The translations under genes were made by a program, and so were the position numbers. Positions 28,918 through 36,783 of a DNA stretch of 64,000 nt are shown one piece after another (position 1 is the stretch's first letter; the number at the start of each line of letters is the position of its first letter). The stretch lies in NCBI GenBank assembly GCA_029260755.1, contig JAJDCQ010000132.1:1-64000 (forward strand). The letters run 5' to 3'. The notes beneath the pieces were generated by a model. That model saw nothing but the letters and a program-made list of their open reading frames with translations, was not told where the DNA came from and did not search any database. This DNA comes from Planctomycetota bacterium. Lineage in GTDB: Bacteria > Planctomycetota > J058 > JAJDCQ01.

Positions 28918-30440
28918 CCCGCGTCCCCGCTCCGGTCCTTCGAGATCTTGCGCAGGAGGGTGTTCCGCCCGATCCCGAGCAGCCGCGCCGCGGCGCTCCG
29001 GTTGCCGTCGCAGGCGTCGAGGACGTGGCGGATGTAGGCGAGCTCGACCTCGCGGAGGCTCTTCACGTCCGTCACGAAGAGGCCGTCGTCGCCCCCGCTC
29101 GAGCCGTCGCCTCCGCCGCTCGCGGCCTGCGGCAGGACGAGCCCCTTGATCGGGACGTCGCGCGCGCCGAGCTCGTCGCAGCCCGCGAGGACGACGGCGC
29201 TCTCGATGCAGTGCTCGAGCTCGCGGACGTTGCCGGGCCAGGCGTGGGTGTGTAGGAGCGACCGCGCCGACGGCGTGAGGCGCACGCCCGGTCGCTCGTG
29301 GCGCTCGGCGAACTCGAAGAGGAAGTGATCGATCAGCCGGTCGAGGTCGGCGTGGCCGCGGTCGCGGAGCGGCGGAAGCTCGATCTCGACGACCCGGAGC
29401 CGGTAGTAGAGGTCCTGCCGGAACTCGCCGGCGGCGATCGCCTCCTCGAGATCGCGGTTCGTGGCGCAGACGAAGCGGACGTCCGCCTCCTCGTCCTTCG
29501 TCCCGCCGACCTTCACGAACCGCTTGTTCTGCACGAGCGTGAGCAGCTTCGCCTGGACCGTCGGGCTGACGTCGCCGATCTCGTCGAGGAAGAGGGTCCC
29601 CCCTTGGGCGGCGCGGACCTTGCCGTCGCGGGTGCTGTCGGCGCCGGTGAACGCGCCTCGCTCGTGGCCGAAGAGCTCGTTCTCGATCAGCGTCTCGGGA
29701 AGCGCCGCGCAGTCGATAGGGACGAACGGCCCGTCGCGCCGGCGCGAGTTGTCGTGGATCGCGCGCGCGACGAGCCCCTTGCCGCAGCCGCTCTCGCCGC
29801 GGAGGAGCACCGTCGCGTCGGTCGCGGCCGCCCTCGCCGTCCGATCGTAGACCTCGCGCATCGCGCCGCTCTCGCCGACGATGTCGTTGAAGCGGAACGA
29901 GAGCGGCAGGCGCTGCCCGGGGCGGAGCTGCCGCCCGAGGCTCGTCGCGTCGAGCAGCTCGGCGACCCGGTCGGCCATCCGGACGAGGCGACGCTCGTCC
30001 TCGGCGCTGAAGTCTCCGTCCTTCTTGTTGAGCACCTGGAGCACGGCCATCGGCGGCTCCGACGGGGCGCGGCGGACCGGCGCGGCCAGGACGCTCTCGG
30101 TCCGGTAGCCGGTCAGCGCGTCGATTCGCCCGGTGCGGCGCGGGTCGTCCGCGTCACGGGCGACGTTGACGACCTCGCCGCTCCGCGCGACGAAGCCGGC
30201 GACGCCCTCGCCGACGCGGAGACGGATCTCGGCGATCTCGGGGAGGTGGGCGACCCGGCTGACGAGCTCGTCGCGGAGGTGATCGACGAGGTAGAGCGTC
30301 CCGCGGTCCGCGCCGAGGGCGGCCACGATCTCGTCGACGATCCGCCCGAGGACGACGTCGAGATCGACCTTGCGGTCGAGCGAGATCCCGTCGAGCTCGA
30401 GCGGATCTTCCAAACGCGGAGCGCTCCCGGCGGCGACCAC
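28905..30440 (-). CDS. GAF-domain sigma-54-dependent activator with Fis-type HTH
   Basis: About 511 residues from a GTG at 30440. A TTG at 30503 would extend it, but a TTGACA...TACGCT promoter lies inside that extension. Order: GAF sensor (about 20-165; ADRGTLYLVDHL, RTESVLAAPVRR), AAA+ domain (about 185-415; GESGCGKG Walker A, GAFTGA sigma-54 contact loop, GTLFLDEIGD Walker B, arginine-finger region), and a Fis-type helix-turn-helix at the end (GNRSAAARLLGIGRNTLLRK). There is no receiver domain, so a ligand bound by the GAF domain, not a two-component phosphorelay, is the expected signal. Targets unknown; I saw no clear -24/-12 promoter nearby. Confidence 0.9.
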   Translation of the reverse strand: MVAAGSAPRLEDPLELDGISLDRKVDLDVVLGRIVDEIVAALGADRGTLYLVDHLRDELVSRVAHLPEIAEIRLRVGEGVAGFVARSGEVVNVARDADDPRRTGRIDALTGYRTESVLAAPVRRAPSEPPMAVLQVLNKKDGDFSAEDERRLVRMADRVAELLDATSLGRQLRPGQRLPLSFRFNDIVGESGAMREVYDRTARAAATDATVLLRGESGCGKGLVARAIHDNSRRRDGPFVPIDCAALPETLIENELFGHERGAFTGADSTRDGKVRAAQGGTLFLDEIGDVSPTVQAKLLTLVQNKRFVKVGGTKDEEADVRFVCATNRDLEEAIAAGEFRQDLYYRLRVVEIELPPLRDRGHADLDRLIDHFLFEFAERHERPGVRLTPSARSLLHTHAWPGNVRELEHCIESAVVLAGCDELGARDVPIKGLVLPQAASGGGDGSSGGDDGLFVTDVKSLREVELAYIRHVLDACDGNRSAAARLLGIGRNTLLRKISKDRSGDAGQKP

Positions 30441-30458
30441 GTCGGCCGCGATGCCGGC

Positions 30459-30488
30459 AGCGTACCGTCCGTCGACCGGGCGTGTCAA
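30459..30488 (-). promoter_or_regulatory. Sigma-70-type promoter for the sigma-54 activator
   Basis: TTGACA (30488-30483), an 18-base spacer and TACGCT (30464-30459) on the minus strand, 18 bases before the GTG at 30440. The perfect -35 box is rare in this GC-rich window. It also lies just beyond the stop of the upstream MBL-fold gene at 30512. Confidence 0.5.
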
Positions 30489-30511
30489 AGCGTCCTCGCG
30501 CAACGGCCGAC

Positions 30512-31330
30512 TCAGAGCTGAACGACCGAGCCCTCGCGAGCCGCGAAGGCGCCGGCGAACTCACCTCGCGCGGCGGCCTCGATCTCGATCACGGCGTGGT
30601 CGTCGCGCTGCGGGTCGTGGTGGAAGAGGGCGAGGTGACCGACCGACGCGGCCTGCGCCGTCCGGACCGCCTCGCCCCAGGTCGAGTGACCCCAGCCCCG
30701 ACGGGACGGGCCGGCGTCGCCGCGGTACTCGGCGTCGGTGTACTGGGCGTCGTGAATCAGCAGGTCCGCCCCCTCGGCGAGCTCGACGAGGCGCGTGTCG
30801 ATCGTGCCCGCGTGCTCGTGATCGGTCGCGTAGACGACCGAGCGGCCGCCCGCCTCGACCCGATACGCGAGGACGCCGTCGGGGTGATCGAGCGGCGCCG
30901 GCGTCACCTTGAACGGACCGACCTCGAAGGGCTTCGTCGGCGAGACGTCGCGGAAGGCGAGCTTCGCGTTGAAGCTCTCGAGGGTGACGGGGAAGGTCGG
31001 CGGGTGCATCTGCGCGTCGAGGAAGTCGCGGAGGCTGCCCCACTGGCTCCGGGCTCCCGCGAAGGTGATCTCACTCTCGGGATGAAACGCCGGGCCGAAG
31101 AACGGGACTCCCTGGATGTGGTCCCAGTGGATGTGGCTGAACAGGATCGTCGCCTTGATCGGGTCGGGGGCGACCGAGTCGGCGAGCCCGCGGAGGCCGG
31201 TGCCTCCATCGAGGATCAGCCGATCCTCGCCGTGGCGAACCTCGACGCACGGCGTGTTGCCGCCCGTCAGGACGTAGCGCGGTCCGCTGACCGCGATGCT
31301 CCCCCGGACGCCCCAGAACGTGACCTTCAT
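30512..31330 (-). CDS. MBL-fold metal-dependent hydrolase (phosphodiesterase-like)
   Basis: A 272-residue protein from the ATG at 31330, with AAGGAGAA about 10 bases upstream. It opens with FWGVRGSIAVSGPRYVLTGGNTPCVEV, typical of the class close to cyclic-nucleotide phosphodiesterases and RNase Z-like beta-lactamase folds. The metal motif is SHIHWDHIQG (H-x-H-x-D-H). Further ligands are seen as DHEH near residue 165 and HHD near 245; YATDHEH and DLLIHDAQYT are family blocks. It is a cytoplasmic enzyme with no signal peptide. The true substrate (cyclic nucleotide, phosphodiester or other) cannot be set. Confidence 0.88.
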   Translation of the reverse strand: MKVTFWGVRGSIAVSGPRYVLTGGNTPCVEVRHGEDRLILDGGTGLRGLADSVAPDPIKATILFSHIHWDHIQGVPFFGPAFHPESEITFAGARSQWGSLRDFLDAQMHPPTFPVTLESFNAKLAFRDVSPTKPFEVGPFKVTPAPLDHPDGVLAYRVEAGGRSVVYATDHEHAGTIDTRLVELAEGADLLIHDAQYTDAEYRGDAGPSRRGWGHSTWGEAVRTAQAASVGHLALFHHDPQRDDHAVIEIEAAARGEFAGAFAAREGSVVQL

Positions 31331-31438
31331 AGCGTTGCTCTTCTCCTTGGAGGCTGCTTCGTGTGACCGACCCTCCACGGGAAAGCACGCGGCGATCCGA
31401 ATCCGTAAATGATTTCATATCAACGACCCGCCAAAGGT

Positions 31439-31536
31439 ATGATCCAATTTAGATCATTGAGATGGTCTGATTCGGAGCACCCTTGGACCGATCGGCACGA
31501 CCCTCACCGGCGCGAACCTACCGATCCGGTCATAAT
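31439..31536. promoter_or_regulatory. AT-rich divergent control region with inverted repeat and -10-like box
   Basis: In the 260-base divergent gap, ATGATC (31439-31444) and GATCAT (31452-31457) form a dyad around CAATTTA, inside the most AT-rich patch of the region. It may be a repressor or activator site. CATAAT at 31531-31536 may be the -10 box for the rightward oxidoreductase gene. No gene is seen in 31331-31590. Confidence 0.35.
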
Positions 31537-31590
31537 GAGCGCTCCGCGCTCGCCGGAGCGCCGCGAGGCCGCCCGAGGAACCCCGAACCG

Positions 31591-32340
31591 ATGATGATGA
31601 ACGATCCCCTTCTCCCGAGATCGCAGCCATCCCCGCGGGGCGAACCGATCAACCCCCGCCGGATGGGGCGACGCGAGTTCCTCCTGAAGGCGGCGGCCGG
31701 AGCGCCGATCCTCGCGCTCGGAAGCGTCTACGTCCTCGCCGGCGAGGATGAGGACGCGAAGGCGCGCGCGATGAAGCGGCCCGATGGACAGCCGAGGCTC
31801 CCGCCCGGCCAGCACGTCATCACGAAGCTCAAGCCGATGGGCGGGACGCCGGGCGAGCCGGGCGCGAAGTCGTACCGACTGAAGGTCCACGGCGACGTCG
31901 AGAAGCCGTTCACCCTCGACTTCAAGCAGCTCCTCGGCCTCCCCCAGGAGGAGATCGAGGCCGATGTCCACTGCGTGACGACCTGGTCGGTGATCGGCGC
32001 GACCTGGAAGGGCGTCTCGATCGCGACCCTGGCCGAGAAGGCCGGCGTCAAGGACACGGCCCGCCACGTGATCTTCGAGGCGGCCCACGGCTACACGGCG
32101 AACGCGCCGCTCGACGAGGTCGTCAAGCCGGGCAACCTGATCGCCCACCGCCACGAGGGCCGCCCGCTCGCGCGCGCCCACGGCGCGCCGGTCCGCGCGC
32201 TCGTCCCCGACCTCTACTTCTGGAAGAGCGCCAAGTGGCTCGTCGGCATCCGCTTCGCCGAGCGGGACGAGCCCGGCTTCTGGGAGACGCGCGGCTACCA
32301 CAACCACGCCGACCCGTGGAAGGAAGAGCGCCATGCCTGA
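31591..32340 (+). CDS. Tat-exported molybdopterin oxidoreductase (sulfite oxidase / MsrP-like fold)
   Basis: A 249-residue protein from the ATG at 31591, with GAGGAA about 10 bases before it. The twin-arginine signal RREFLLKAAAGAPILALG exports it folded. The domain is a single SUOX-fold molybdopterin-binding module: the cysteine in VHCVTTWSVIG is where this fold ligates molybdenum, followed by TWKGVSI and a LVPDLYFWKSAKW block. There is no dimerisation domain and no heme, so it is of the compact MsrP/YedY type. Its last 8 bases overlap the next gene, a membrane protein suited to feed it electrons. The substrate (sulfoxide, sulfite or other) is unknown. Confidence 0.88.
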   Translation: MMMNDPLLPRSQPSPRGEPINPRRMGRREFLLKAAAGAPILALGSVYVLAGEDEDAKARAMKRPDGQPRLPPGQHVITKLKPMGGTPGEPGAKSYRLKVHGDVEKPFTLDFKQLLGLPQEEIEADVHCVTTWSVIGATWKGVSIATLAEKAGVKDTARHVIFEAAHGYTANAPLDEVVKPGNLIAHRHEGRPLARAHGAPVRALVPDLYFWKSAKWLVGIRFAERDEPGFWETRGYHNHADPWKEERHA

Positions 32341-33100
32341 GGACGGCGGCTCCCCCGCCGTCCCCGAGGAGGCGCCGGCGACGCCGGCCGAGGCCGACCC
32401 CGCACCGCCCGACCTCGGCGACGCGACCGGCGACGCGACCGCGAGCCCGAAGCCGAAGCCGACCGCGCGCCGCGCCAGGGCGCGGGCCCGCCGGATCCTG
32501 CGGGCGCTCCACCGGGACGCCGGCTACCTCGCCGTCGGCCTGACCGTCGTCTACGCCGTCTCGGGGCTGGCGGTGAACCACATCCTCGACTGGAACGACG
32601 GCGACCCGAGCTTCAAGTCCTACCAGACGATCCACCCGCTCGAGACGAACCCGCTCCCCGAGGACGACGCCGCCGCCGTCGCGGCCGTCCTCGGGCAGCT
32701 CGCGATCGACGAGACGCCGCGCGAGACCTACCGGATCAGCCCCGAGCTGCTCGAGATCACGTTCACGTACCGGACGCTCCACGTCGACGCCGACCTCGGC
32801 GAGATCATCGAGGAGGGCCAGGAGCCGCGCCCGTTCCTCCACGTCGTGAACTGGCTCCACCTCAACCGGGGCAAGCGGGCGTGGACCTACATCGCCGACG
32901 CCTACGCGGTGGGTCTGCTCTTCCTGGCGATCTCGGGGATGTTCATGCTCGGCGGGCGGCAGGGGCTGATCGGACGCGGCGGGATCCTGATCCTGCTCGG
33001 CGCCCTGGTCCCGATCCTCTACGTGACGCTCGCGCCGACCGAGGCCCCGAAGCCGAAGACGGAGGAGGCGTCGGAGACGCTCCCCGCCCCCGGCGACTGA
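32333..33100 (+). CDS. PepSY-associated membrane protein, likely redox partner
   Basis: A 255-residue protein. The N-terminus is a long Pro/Glu/Ala-rich cytosolic tail (1-50). A helix follows that begins LHRDAGYLAVGLTVVYAVSG, then an exported domain (about 80-170), and two more helices that begin with NWLHLNRGKRAW and include LLFLAISGMFML. This is the pattern of PepSY-associated TM proteins. Histidines at the helix ends (LHRDAGY, NWLHLN) could hold a b-type heme, as in MsrQ or YedZ, but this is inference. Its overlap with the oxidoreductase gene argues for one complex. Confidence 0.75.
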   Translation: MPEDGGSPAVPEEAPATPAEADPAPPDLGDATGDATASPKPKPTARRARARARRILRALHRDAGYLAVGLTVVYAVSGLAVNHILDWNDGDPSFKSYQTIHPLETNPLPEDDAAAVAAVLGQLAIDETPRETYRISPELLEITFTYRTLHVDADLGEIIEEGQEPRPFLHVVNWLHLNRGKRAWTYIADAYAVGLLFLAISGMFMLGGRQGLIGRGGILILLGALVPILYVTLAPTEAPKPKTEEASETLPAPGD

Positions 33101-33125
33101 CCGATCGATCGACGGCCGGCCCGGG

Positions 33126-33911
33126 TCAGTCGGAGAAGCTGTCCGAGAAGCAGTAGCGGTACACCTTCGAGAACGCCTTGTGGAGGACGACCACCCGCTC
33201 GGCCTCGATGACTGGCACCTCGTGGAGCTGCTTCTTCGACTTTTCGGCCTCCGCCTCCGAGATCAGCTTTCCGCTCTTGCTGATGCCGAACGTCCCGTCG
33301 GCGAAGGCGCCGTCGAGGTGCACCTTGAGGCCCTTCTTGATGTCGGACTTGCCGCCCTCGGTCCCGAAGAGGACGGTGCCCTTGGGATCGAGGAGCAGGT
33401 CGAAGAGCTCGCCGTCGACGGTGGCGAAGCCCGACTTCTTCCAGTCGACGTCGGTCCCGTGGTGCCAGCCGAGGATGCCGATCACGCCCTCGACGTTGCG
33501 CTCCCCCTCCGGAAGCGGCGCGATCGCGAAGCCGGCGGCGAGGATCAGGCGCGGGCGCAGCCGGCCGACGGTGCGGGCTGCCCGGGCGTAGGTCTGCTTC
33601 TCGGCGAAGCACCACACCTCGGGCGCCTCCTTCGAGAGCGCCTGCCACTTGCCCGCCGGGACCGGACGATCGACCCGGATCCGCGTCTCGTCGAACATCT
33701 CCACGACGTAGTACTTCTTGTCGGCGCCCTTGAAGGTGCCGAGCCCGCGACCCCCATCCCAGTCAATGAGCTTGATCGAACCGGCGAACGGGTCCCCAGC
33801 GCCGGGCTCGTCCGTGGCCACGGCCACCCCGCCGAGCAGGACGAGAGCCGCGGCGAGGAGCGACCCGGCGAGGCCCGCGAGCGCCGGACGAAGGGTGTCG
33901 GTCTTCCGCAT
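33126..33911 (-). CDS. Exported protein of unknown function
   Basis: A 261-residue protein. The signal peptide (about 1-33, LAGSLLAAALVLLGGVAVAT) is followed by a beta-rich domain with no motif I recognise. One conserved-looking stretch is KKYYVVEMFDETRIRVDRPVPAGKW. There are two cysteines, one near residue 102 (VWCFAEKQ) and one close to the end (YRYCFSD). The end is Ser/Asp-rich. It lies 16 bases after the stop of the small gene at 33928-34260 and probably shares its mRNA. It is convergent with the PepSY-type gene. Confidence 0.6.
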   Translation of the reverse strand: MRKTDTLRPALAGLAGSLLAAALVLLGGVAVATDEPGAGDPFAGSIKLIDWDGGRGLGTFKGADKKYYVVEMFDETRIRVDRPVPAGKWQALSKEAPEVWCFAEKQTYARAARTVGRLRPRLILAAGFAIAPLPEGERNVEGVIGILGWHHGTDVDWKKSGFATVDGELFDLLLDPKGTVLFGTEGGKSDIKKGLKVHLDGAFADGTFGISKSGKLISEAEAEKSKKQLHEVPVIEAERVVVLHKAFSKVYRYCFSDSFSD

Positions 33912-33927
33912 CGCCGCGTTCCTCCCC

Positions 33928-34260
33928 TCAGGAGCAGCCGCCGCCCTGGTTCGGCGTCCCCTGCGGGATGAGCTCCCGGATCAGCCCATCGCGGTCGGCC
34001 TCGGCGCGCGCGATGAGCGCCTCCATGTCGGCGAGCGCGCGCTCCTTCGTGGCGAGGCCGATCGCGACCAGCTCGAGCGGGCCGATCAGCTTGAGGTAGG
34101 CCATGTGCGCACGCGACGGAGCGCTCGCCGAGCACGGCGACGGCTTCTGGGCGGACCCGAGGAGGTCGGCGAACGTCGAGGCGTAGCGATCGAGAGTCGC
34201 GTGGCCGCGGAGCGCGGGCGGGATCTGGGGGAAGCGGGCGATCAGGTCATGCGCGGTCAT
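33928..34260 (-). CDS. Small protein of unknown function
   Basis: A 110-residue protein from the ATG at 34260, preceded by AGGAGG; the frame extends upstream without such a site. Mostly helical and soluble, with no signal peptide, it ends in a Gly-Gly-Gly-Cys-Ser tail. It has a second cysteine near residue 43. No family recognised. It is first in a two-gene unit with the exported protein at 33126. Confidence 0.55.
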   Translation of the reverse strand: MTAHDLIARFPQIPPALRGHATLDRYASTFADLLGSAQKPSPCSASAPSRAHMAYLKLIGPLELVAIGLATKERALADMEALIARAEADRDGLIRELIPQGTPNQGGGCS

Positions 34261-34342
34261 CGTGGCCTCCTCGGCGTCCTTCGACGGCGATGACCCCAGC
34301 GTACACGACCGACCGGCCGTCCCCAAGGTCGCCCCGACCCGT

Positions 34343-34359
34343 GTTCGGGCTTCCCGAAC
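34343..34359. promoter_or_regulatory. Perfect 7-bp hairpin in a divergent intergenic gap
   Basis: GTTCGGG and CCCGAAC flank CTT, in the 153-base gap between the leftward small gene and the rightward Cys-rich genes. It could be an operator or an RNA hairpin. No -35 is clear; TCTATT at 34384 may be a -10 box for the plus-strand gene. Confidence 0.3.
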
Positions 34360-34413
34360 TGGAACCGAGCGCCTCGAGACGGAGTCTATTCCTTAGGAGA
34401 GAGGGACACGAAC

Positions 34414-34971
34414 ATGGACGCCGGATTCCGAATCAAGGTCGCCTCGCCGTGCAGCGCTCGCTGGAGCGAGATGGACGGCGACGAGCGGGCGCGTTTCTGT
34501 CAGCTCTGCAGCAAGCACGTCTACGACCTGTCCTCGATGAGCCGCGAGGACGCCGAGGCGCTCGTCCGTGAGCGCGAGGGCCGTGAGACCTGCGTCCGCT
34601 TCTTCGTTCGCAAGGACGGAACGGCCATGACGGCCGACTGCCCCGTCGGCTGGCGGACCAAGGTGAAGCGACGCGTTCTGATCGCCGCCGGAACGCTCGT
34701 CGCCTTCTTCGGCGTCTTCGCCACGGCGCGCGCCGGGGTGAAGGTGCAGGACAAGAGCGTCCCGACCGCGCTCGACTTCTGGCCCGTCAAGGACCTCGTC
34801 GAGTGGATCGACCCGACCCCGCAGCCGCAGCCGATGCCGGTGATCATGGGCAAGATGGTCTGCCCGACGCCGCCGCCGCCGCCCGGCTCGCAACCCATCC
34901 TCGAAGGCGGCGAGACGCCCGCCGAGCTGCCGATCGACGAGCCGGCGGCGACCGACGGCGCGCAGCGCTAG
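34414..34971 (+). CDS. Cys-rich cytosolic motif plus membrane helix, unknown function (copy 1)
   Basis: A 185-residue protein. The N-terminal 80 residues carry a conserved Cys set: PCSARWSEMDGDERARFC, then QLCSKHVYDLSSM, then TCVRFFVRKDGTAMTADCPVG. This looks like a small zinc-binding or redox module that I have seen in uncharacterised proteins of planctomycetes, acidobacteria and relatives. One membrane helix follows (about 88-107, LIAAGTLVAFFGVFATARA), then a proline-rich exported tail with a WP-x-K-x-LVEWIDP block. The next gene is a tandem copy 21 bases downstream. No function can be assigned. Confidence 0.75.
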   Translation: MDAGFRIKVASPCSARWSEMDGDERARFCQLCSKHVYDLSSMSREDAEALVREREGRETCVRFFVRKDGTAMTADCPVGWRTKVKRRVLIAAGTLVAFFGVFATARAGVKVQDKSVPTALDFWPVKDLVEWIDPTPQPQPMPVIMGKMVCPTPPPPPGSQPILEGGETPAELPIDEPAATDGAQR

Positions 34972-34992
34972 ACTGAGTCCAGGAGAGATCCG

Positions 34993-35541
34993 ATGGACGC
35001 CAGCTTCCGCGTGAAGATCGCCTCGCCGTGCAAGGCGAGCTGGAGCGCCATGACGGGCGACGAGCGCGTCCGCTTCTGCCAGCTCTGCAGCAAGAACGTC
35101 TACGACCTCTCATCGATGAACCGCGAAGACGCCCAGGCGCTCGTGCAGGAGACCGAGGGGCGCCTCTGCGTCCGGTTCTTCGTCCGCAAGGACGGCACGG
35201 CCATGACGGCCGACTGCCCCGTCGGCTGGCGGACCAAGGTCAAGCGCCGCGTCCTCATCGCCGCGGGAACCCTCGTCGCCTTCTTCGGCGTCTTCGCCAC
35301 CGCCCGCGCCGGGCTCCGCGTCCAGGACAAGGGCGTCCCGACCGCGCTCGACTTCTGGCCCGTTCGCTCGATCGTCGAGTGGATCGACCCCGAGCCCGAG
35401 CCGATCCTCATGGGTGAGATCTGCCCGCCGCCCCCACCGCCCGCGCCGCCCGCGAACGCGACCGGCCCCGCGGGAACCGGCCAGGGCGCCGGCGGCGAGA
35501 CCGACCCGATCGACGACGAGCCCGAGCGCATCGGCGGCTGA
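34993..35541 (+). CDS. Cys-rich cytosolic motif plus membrane helix, unknown function (copy 2)
   Basis: A 182-residue tandem duplicate of the preceding gene. The Cys module is kept (PCKASW, RFCQLCSKNVYDLSSM, LCVRFF, ADCPVG). The transmembrane stretch is virtually identical, while the proline-rich tail has diverged (PPPPPAPPANATGPAG). Start ATG follows AGGAGAGATCC. The strict conservation of the module and helix against a free tail suggests that the module is the working part. Confidence 0.75.
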   Translation: MDASFRVKIASPCKASWSAMTGDERVRFCQLCSKNVYDLSSMNREDAQALVQETEGRLCVRFFVRKDGTAMTADCPVGWRTKVKRRVLIAAGTLVAFFGVFATARAGLRVQDKGVPTALDFWPVRSIVEWIDPEPEPILMGEICPPPPPPAPPANATGPAGTGQGAGGETDPIDDEPERIGG

Positions 35542-35637
35542 CCCGCCGAACCTCGCCCGCCGACCTTGTCGGGGGCCGCCCCGCCCGGCATCCTCGCGCC
35601 TCGCCACCACCGATCCGCGAGAACGAGGAGCGCCCCG

Positions 35638-36000
35638 ATGCCCCCGACCCACGTCCCCACCCCGACCCGCGTCGAGGCCGCCGGCAACAAGCCGAAGCTC
35701 ATCGACGAGCACTTCGGCCGCGTCAACACCAGGACCGAGTCGGTCAGCGTCGCCCACATGCGCAGCCCCGCCGGCTGGACCGAGCCCGGCCAGACGCCCG
35801 AGTTCGACGAGTACACCGTCGTCCTCGCCGGAGCGATCGTCGTCCGCCACCGCGACGGCGAGCTGACCGTGAAGAAGGGCGAGTCGGTCATCACCCACCG
35901 CGGCGAGTGGGTCCAGTACCACACGCCCGAGGGCGCCGAGTACATCGCGGTCTGCCTCCCGGCCTTCTCGCCGGAGACCGTCCACCGCGACGGCGAGTAG
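35638..36000 (+). CDS. Small cupin-domain protein
   Basis: A 120-residue protein from the ATG at 35638. The frame opens earlier, at 35566, but that part lacks family sequence. A single beta-barrel is indicated by PGQTPEFDEYTVVLAGAIVV, the conserved first cupin motif region, and the closing GEWVQYHTPEGAEYIAVCLP. Metal ligands are partly present (E in EFDEY, H in YHTP), so metal binding is plausible but not certain. No partner enzyme is fused. The stop codon abuts a terminal-inverted-repeat element. Confidence 0.75.
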   Translation: MPPTHVPTPTRVEAAGNKPKLIDEHFGRVNTRTESVSVAHMRSPAGWTEPGQTPEFDEYTVVLAGAIVVRHRDGELTVKKGESVITHRGEWVQYHTPEGAEYIAVCLPAFSPETVHRDGE

Positions 36001-36140
36001 GCCACAGATTTCACAGATTTCACAGATTGCGAGCCGCCGAGTGCGCCCGTCCCGGGGCAGCGAGCTGCCCGAAAGCGGGCTTCGCCGAGGGACTCGGCAC
36101 GGTCCAGCGCAATCTGTGAAAAACTGTGAAATCTGTGGCC
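36000..36140. repeat. 141-bp terminal-inverted-repeat element (CACAGATTT type)
   Basis: The left arm, 36000-36031, is three 9-base CACAGATTT units. The right arm, 36108-36140, is the near-perfect inverse (one base longer, one or two mismatches). The 76-base interior has two further hairpins, GGCAGC-GA-GCTGCC and GCCCG-AAAG-CGGGC. It begins at the cupin stop codon. It has no coding capacity and resembles a non-autonomous repeat. Nothing else is seen in 36141-36285. Confidence 0.8.
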
Positions 36141-36285
36141 TCAACCGCGTACGCAGCGGATGTCCGACCGACGCGACAACCTGTGCAGGCACAGTCGACT
36201 TCGCAGATCGATGGTCGCACGGAGAACGCGGAGGCTCTGGCGGGAACAGGAGGGAGGGCACGGGCGCGTCGTCGATCACCAGAGC

Positions 36286-36699
36286 TCAGCCCGCTTCGAG
36301 CGCGTCCAACAATCGGTCGAGGCCGTCGGAGATGGCGATCTCCCGCTTCGCCGAGACCCGCTCGAGCGCCTCGTCCGCATCGATCCCCAGCCGACGCATG
36401 AGGTGACCCGCGACGACGACCACCGACCGGCTCCTCCCCGCGTGACAGTGCACGAGGACCGGCGCGCGCTCCCGCTCGAGGCGGTCGAGGATCGCCAGGA
36501 CGCGCTGGAACAGGCCGGGGTCGTTGCCGGCGCCGTCGATCATCGGAACCGACACCAGCTCCTCGACGCCGAGCGACGCCGCATCGGGGACGTCGGCGAC
36601 CAGCGCGAGCACCGCACGGATCTTCTCGCGTCCGAGAAGCGCCCGGTCGGCCGCGTCCTGCCGGTTGCCGATCGCGATCGTCTCGGTGATCCAGTCCAT
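36286..36699 (-). CDS. Dual-specificity protein phosphatase
   Basis: A 137-residue protein from the ATG at 36699. The frame extends upstream through the divergent gene, so this ATG, right before the domain start DWITETIAIGN, is preferred. The active-site loop VHCHAGRSRS fits H-C-x5-R-S, with cysteine as nucleophile and arginine for phosphate binding. The general-acid aspartate is probably in MIDGAGND near residue 60. The size is that of a bare DUSP domain. With four Ser/Thr kinases encoded in the window, it could oppose one of them, but nothing ties it to a given kinase. Confidence 0.85.
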   Translation of the reverse strand: MDWITETIAIGNRQDAADRALLGREKIRAVLALVADVPDAASLGVEELVSVPMIDGAGNDPGLFQRVLAILDRLERERAPVLVHCHAGRSRSVVVVAGHLMRRLGIDADEALERVSAKREIAISDGLDRLLDALEAG

Positions 36700-36783
36700 C
36701 GTTCGTTGACCCCCAAACCCTCGATCCTGCGCATCACCCTCCAGACGGACAACTCGAACCACGCCACACCCTCGGAGGAATCG

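Noticed and set aside
33200..33240. Sigma-54 promoter suggested by TGGCAC
   Set aside because: No GC at the correct distance, and it is inside a coding sequence on the other strand.
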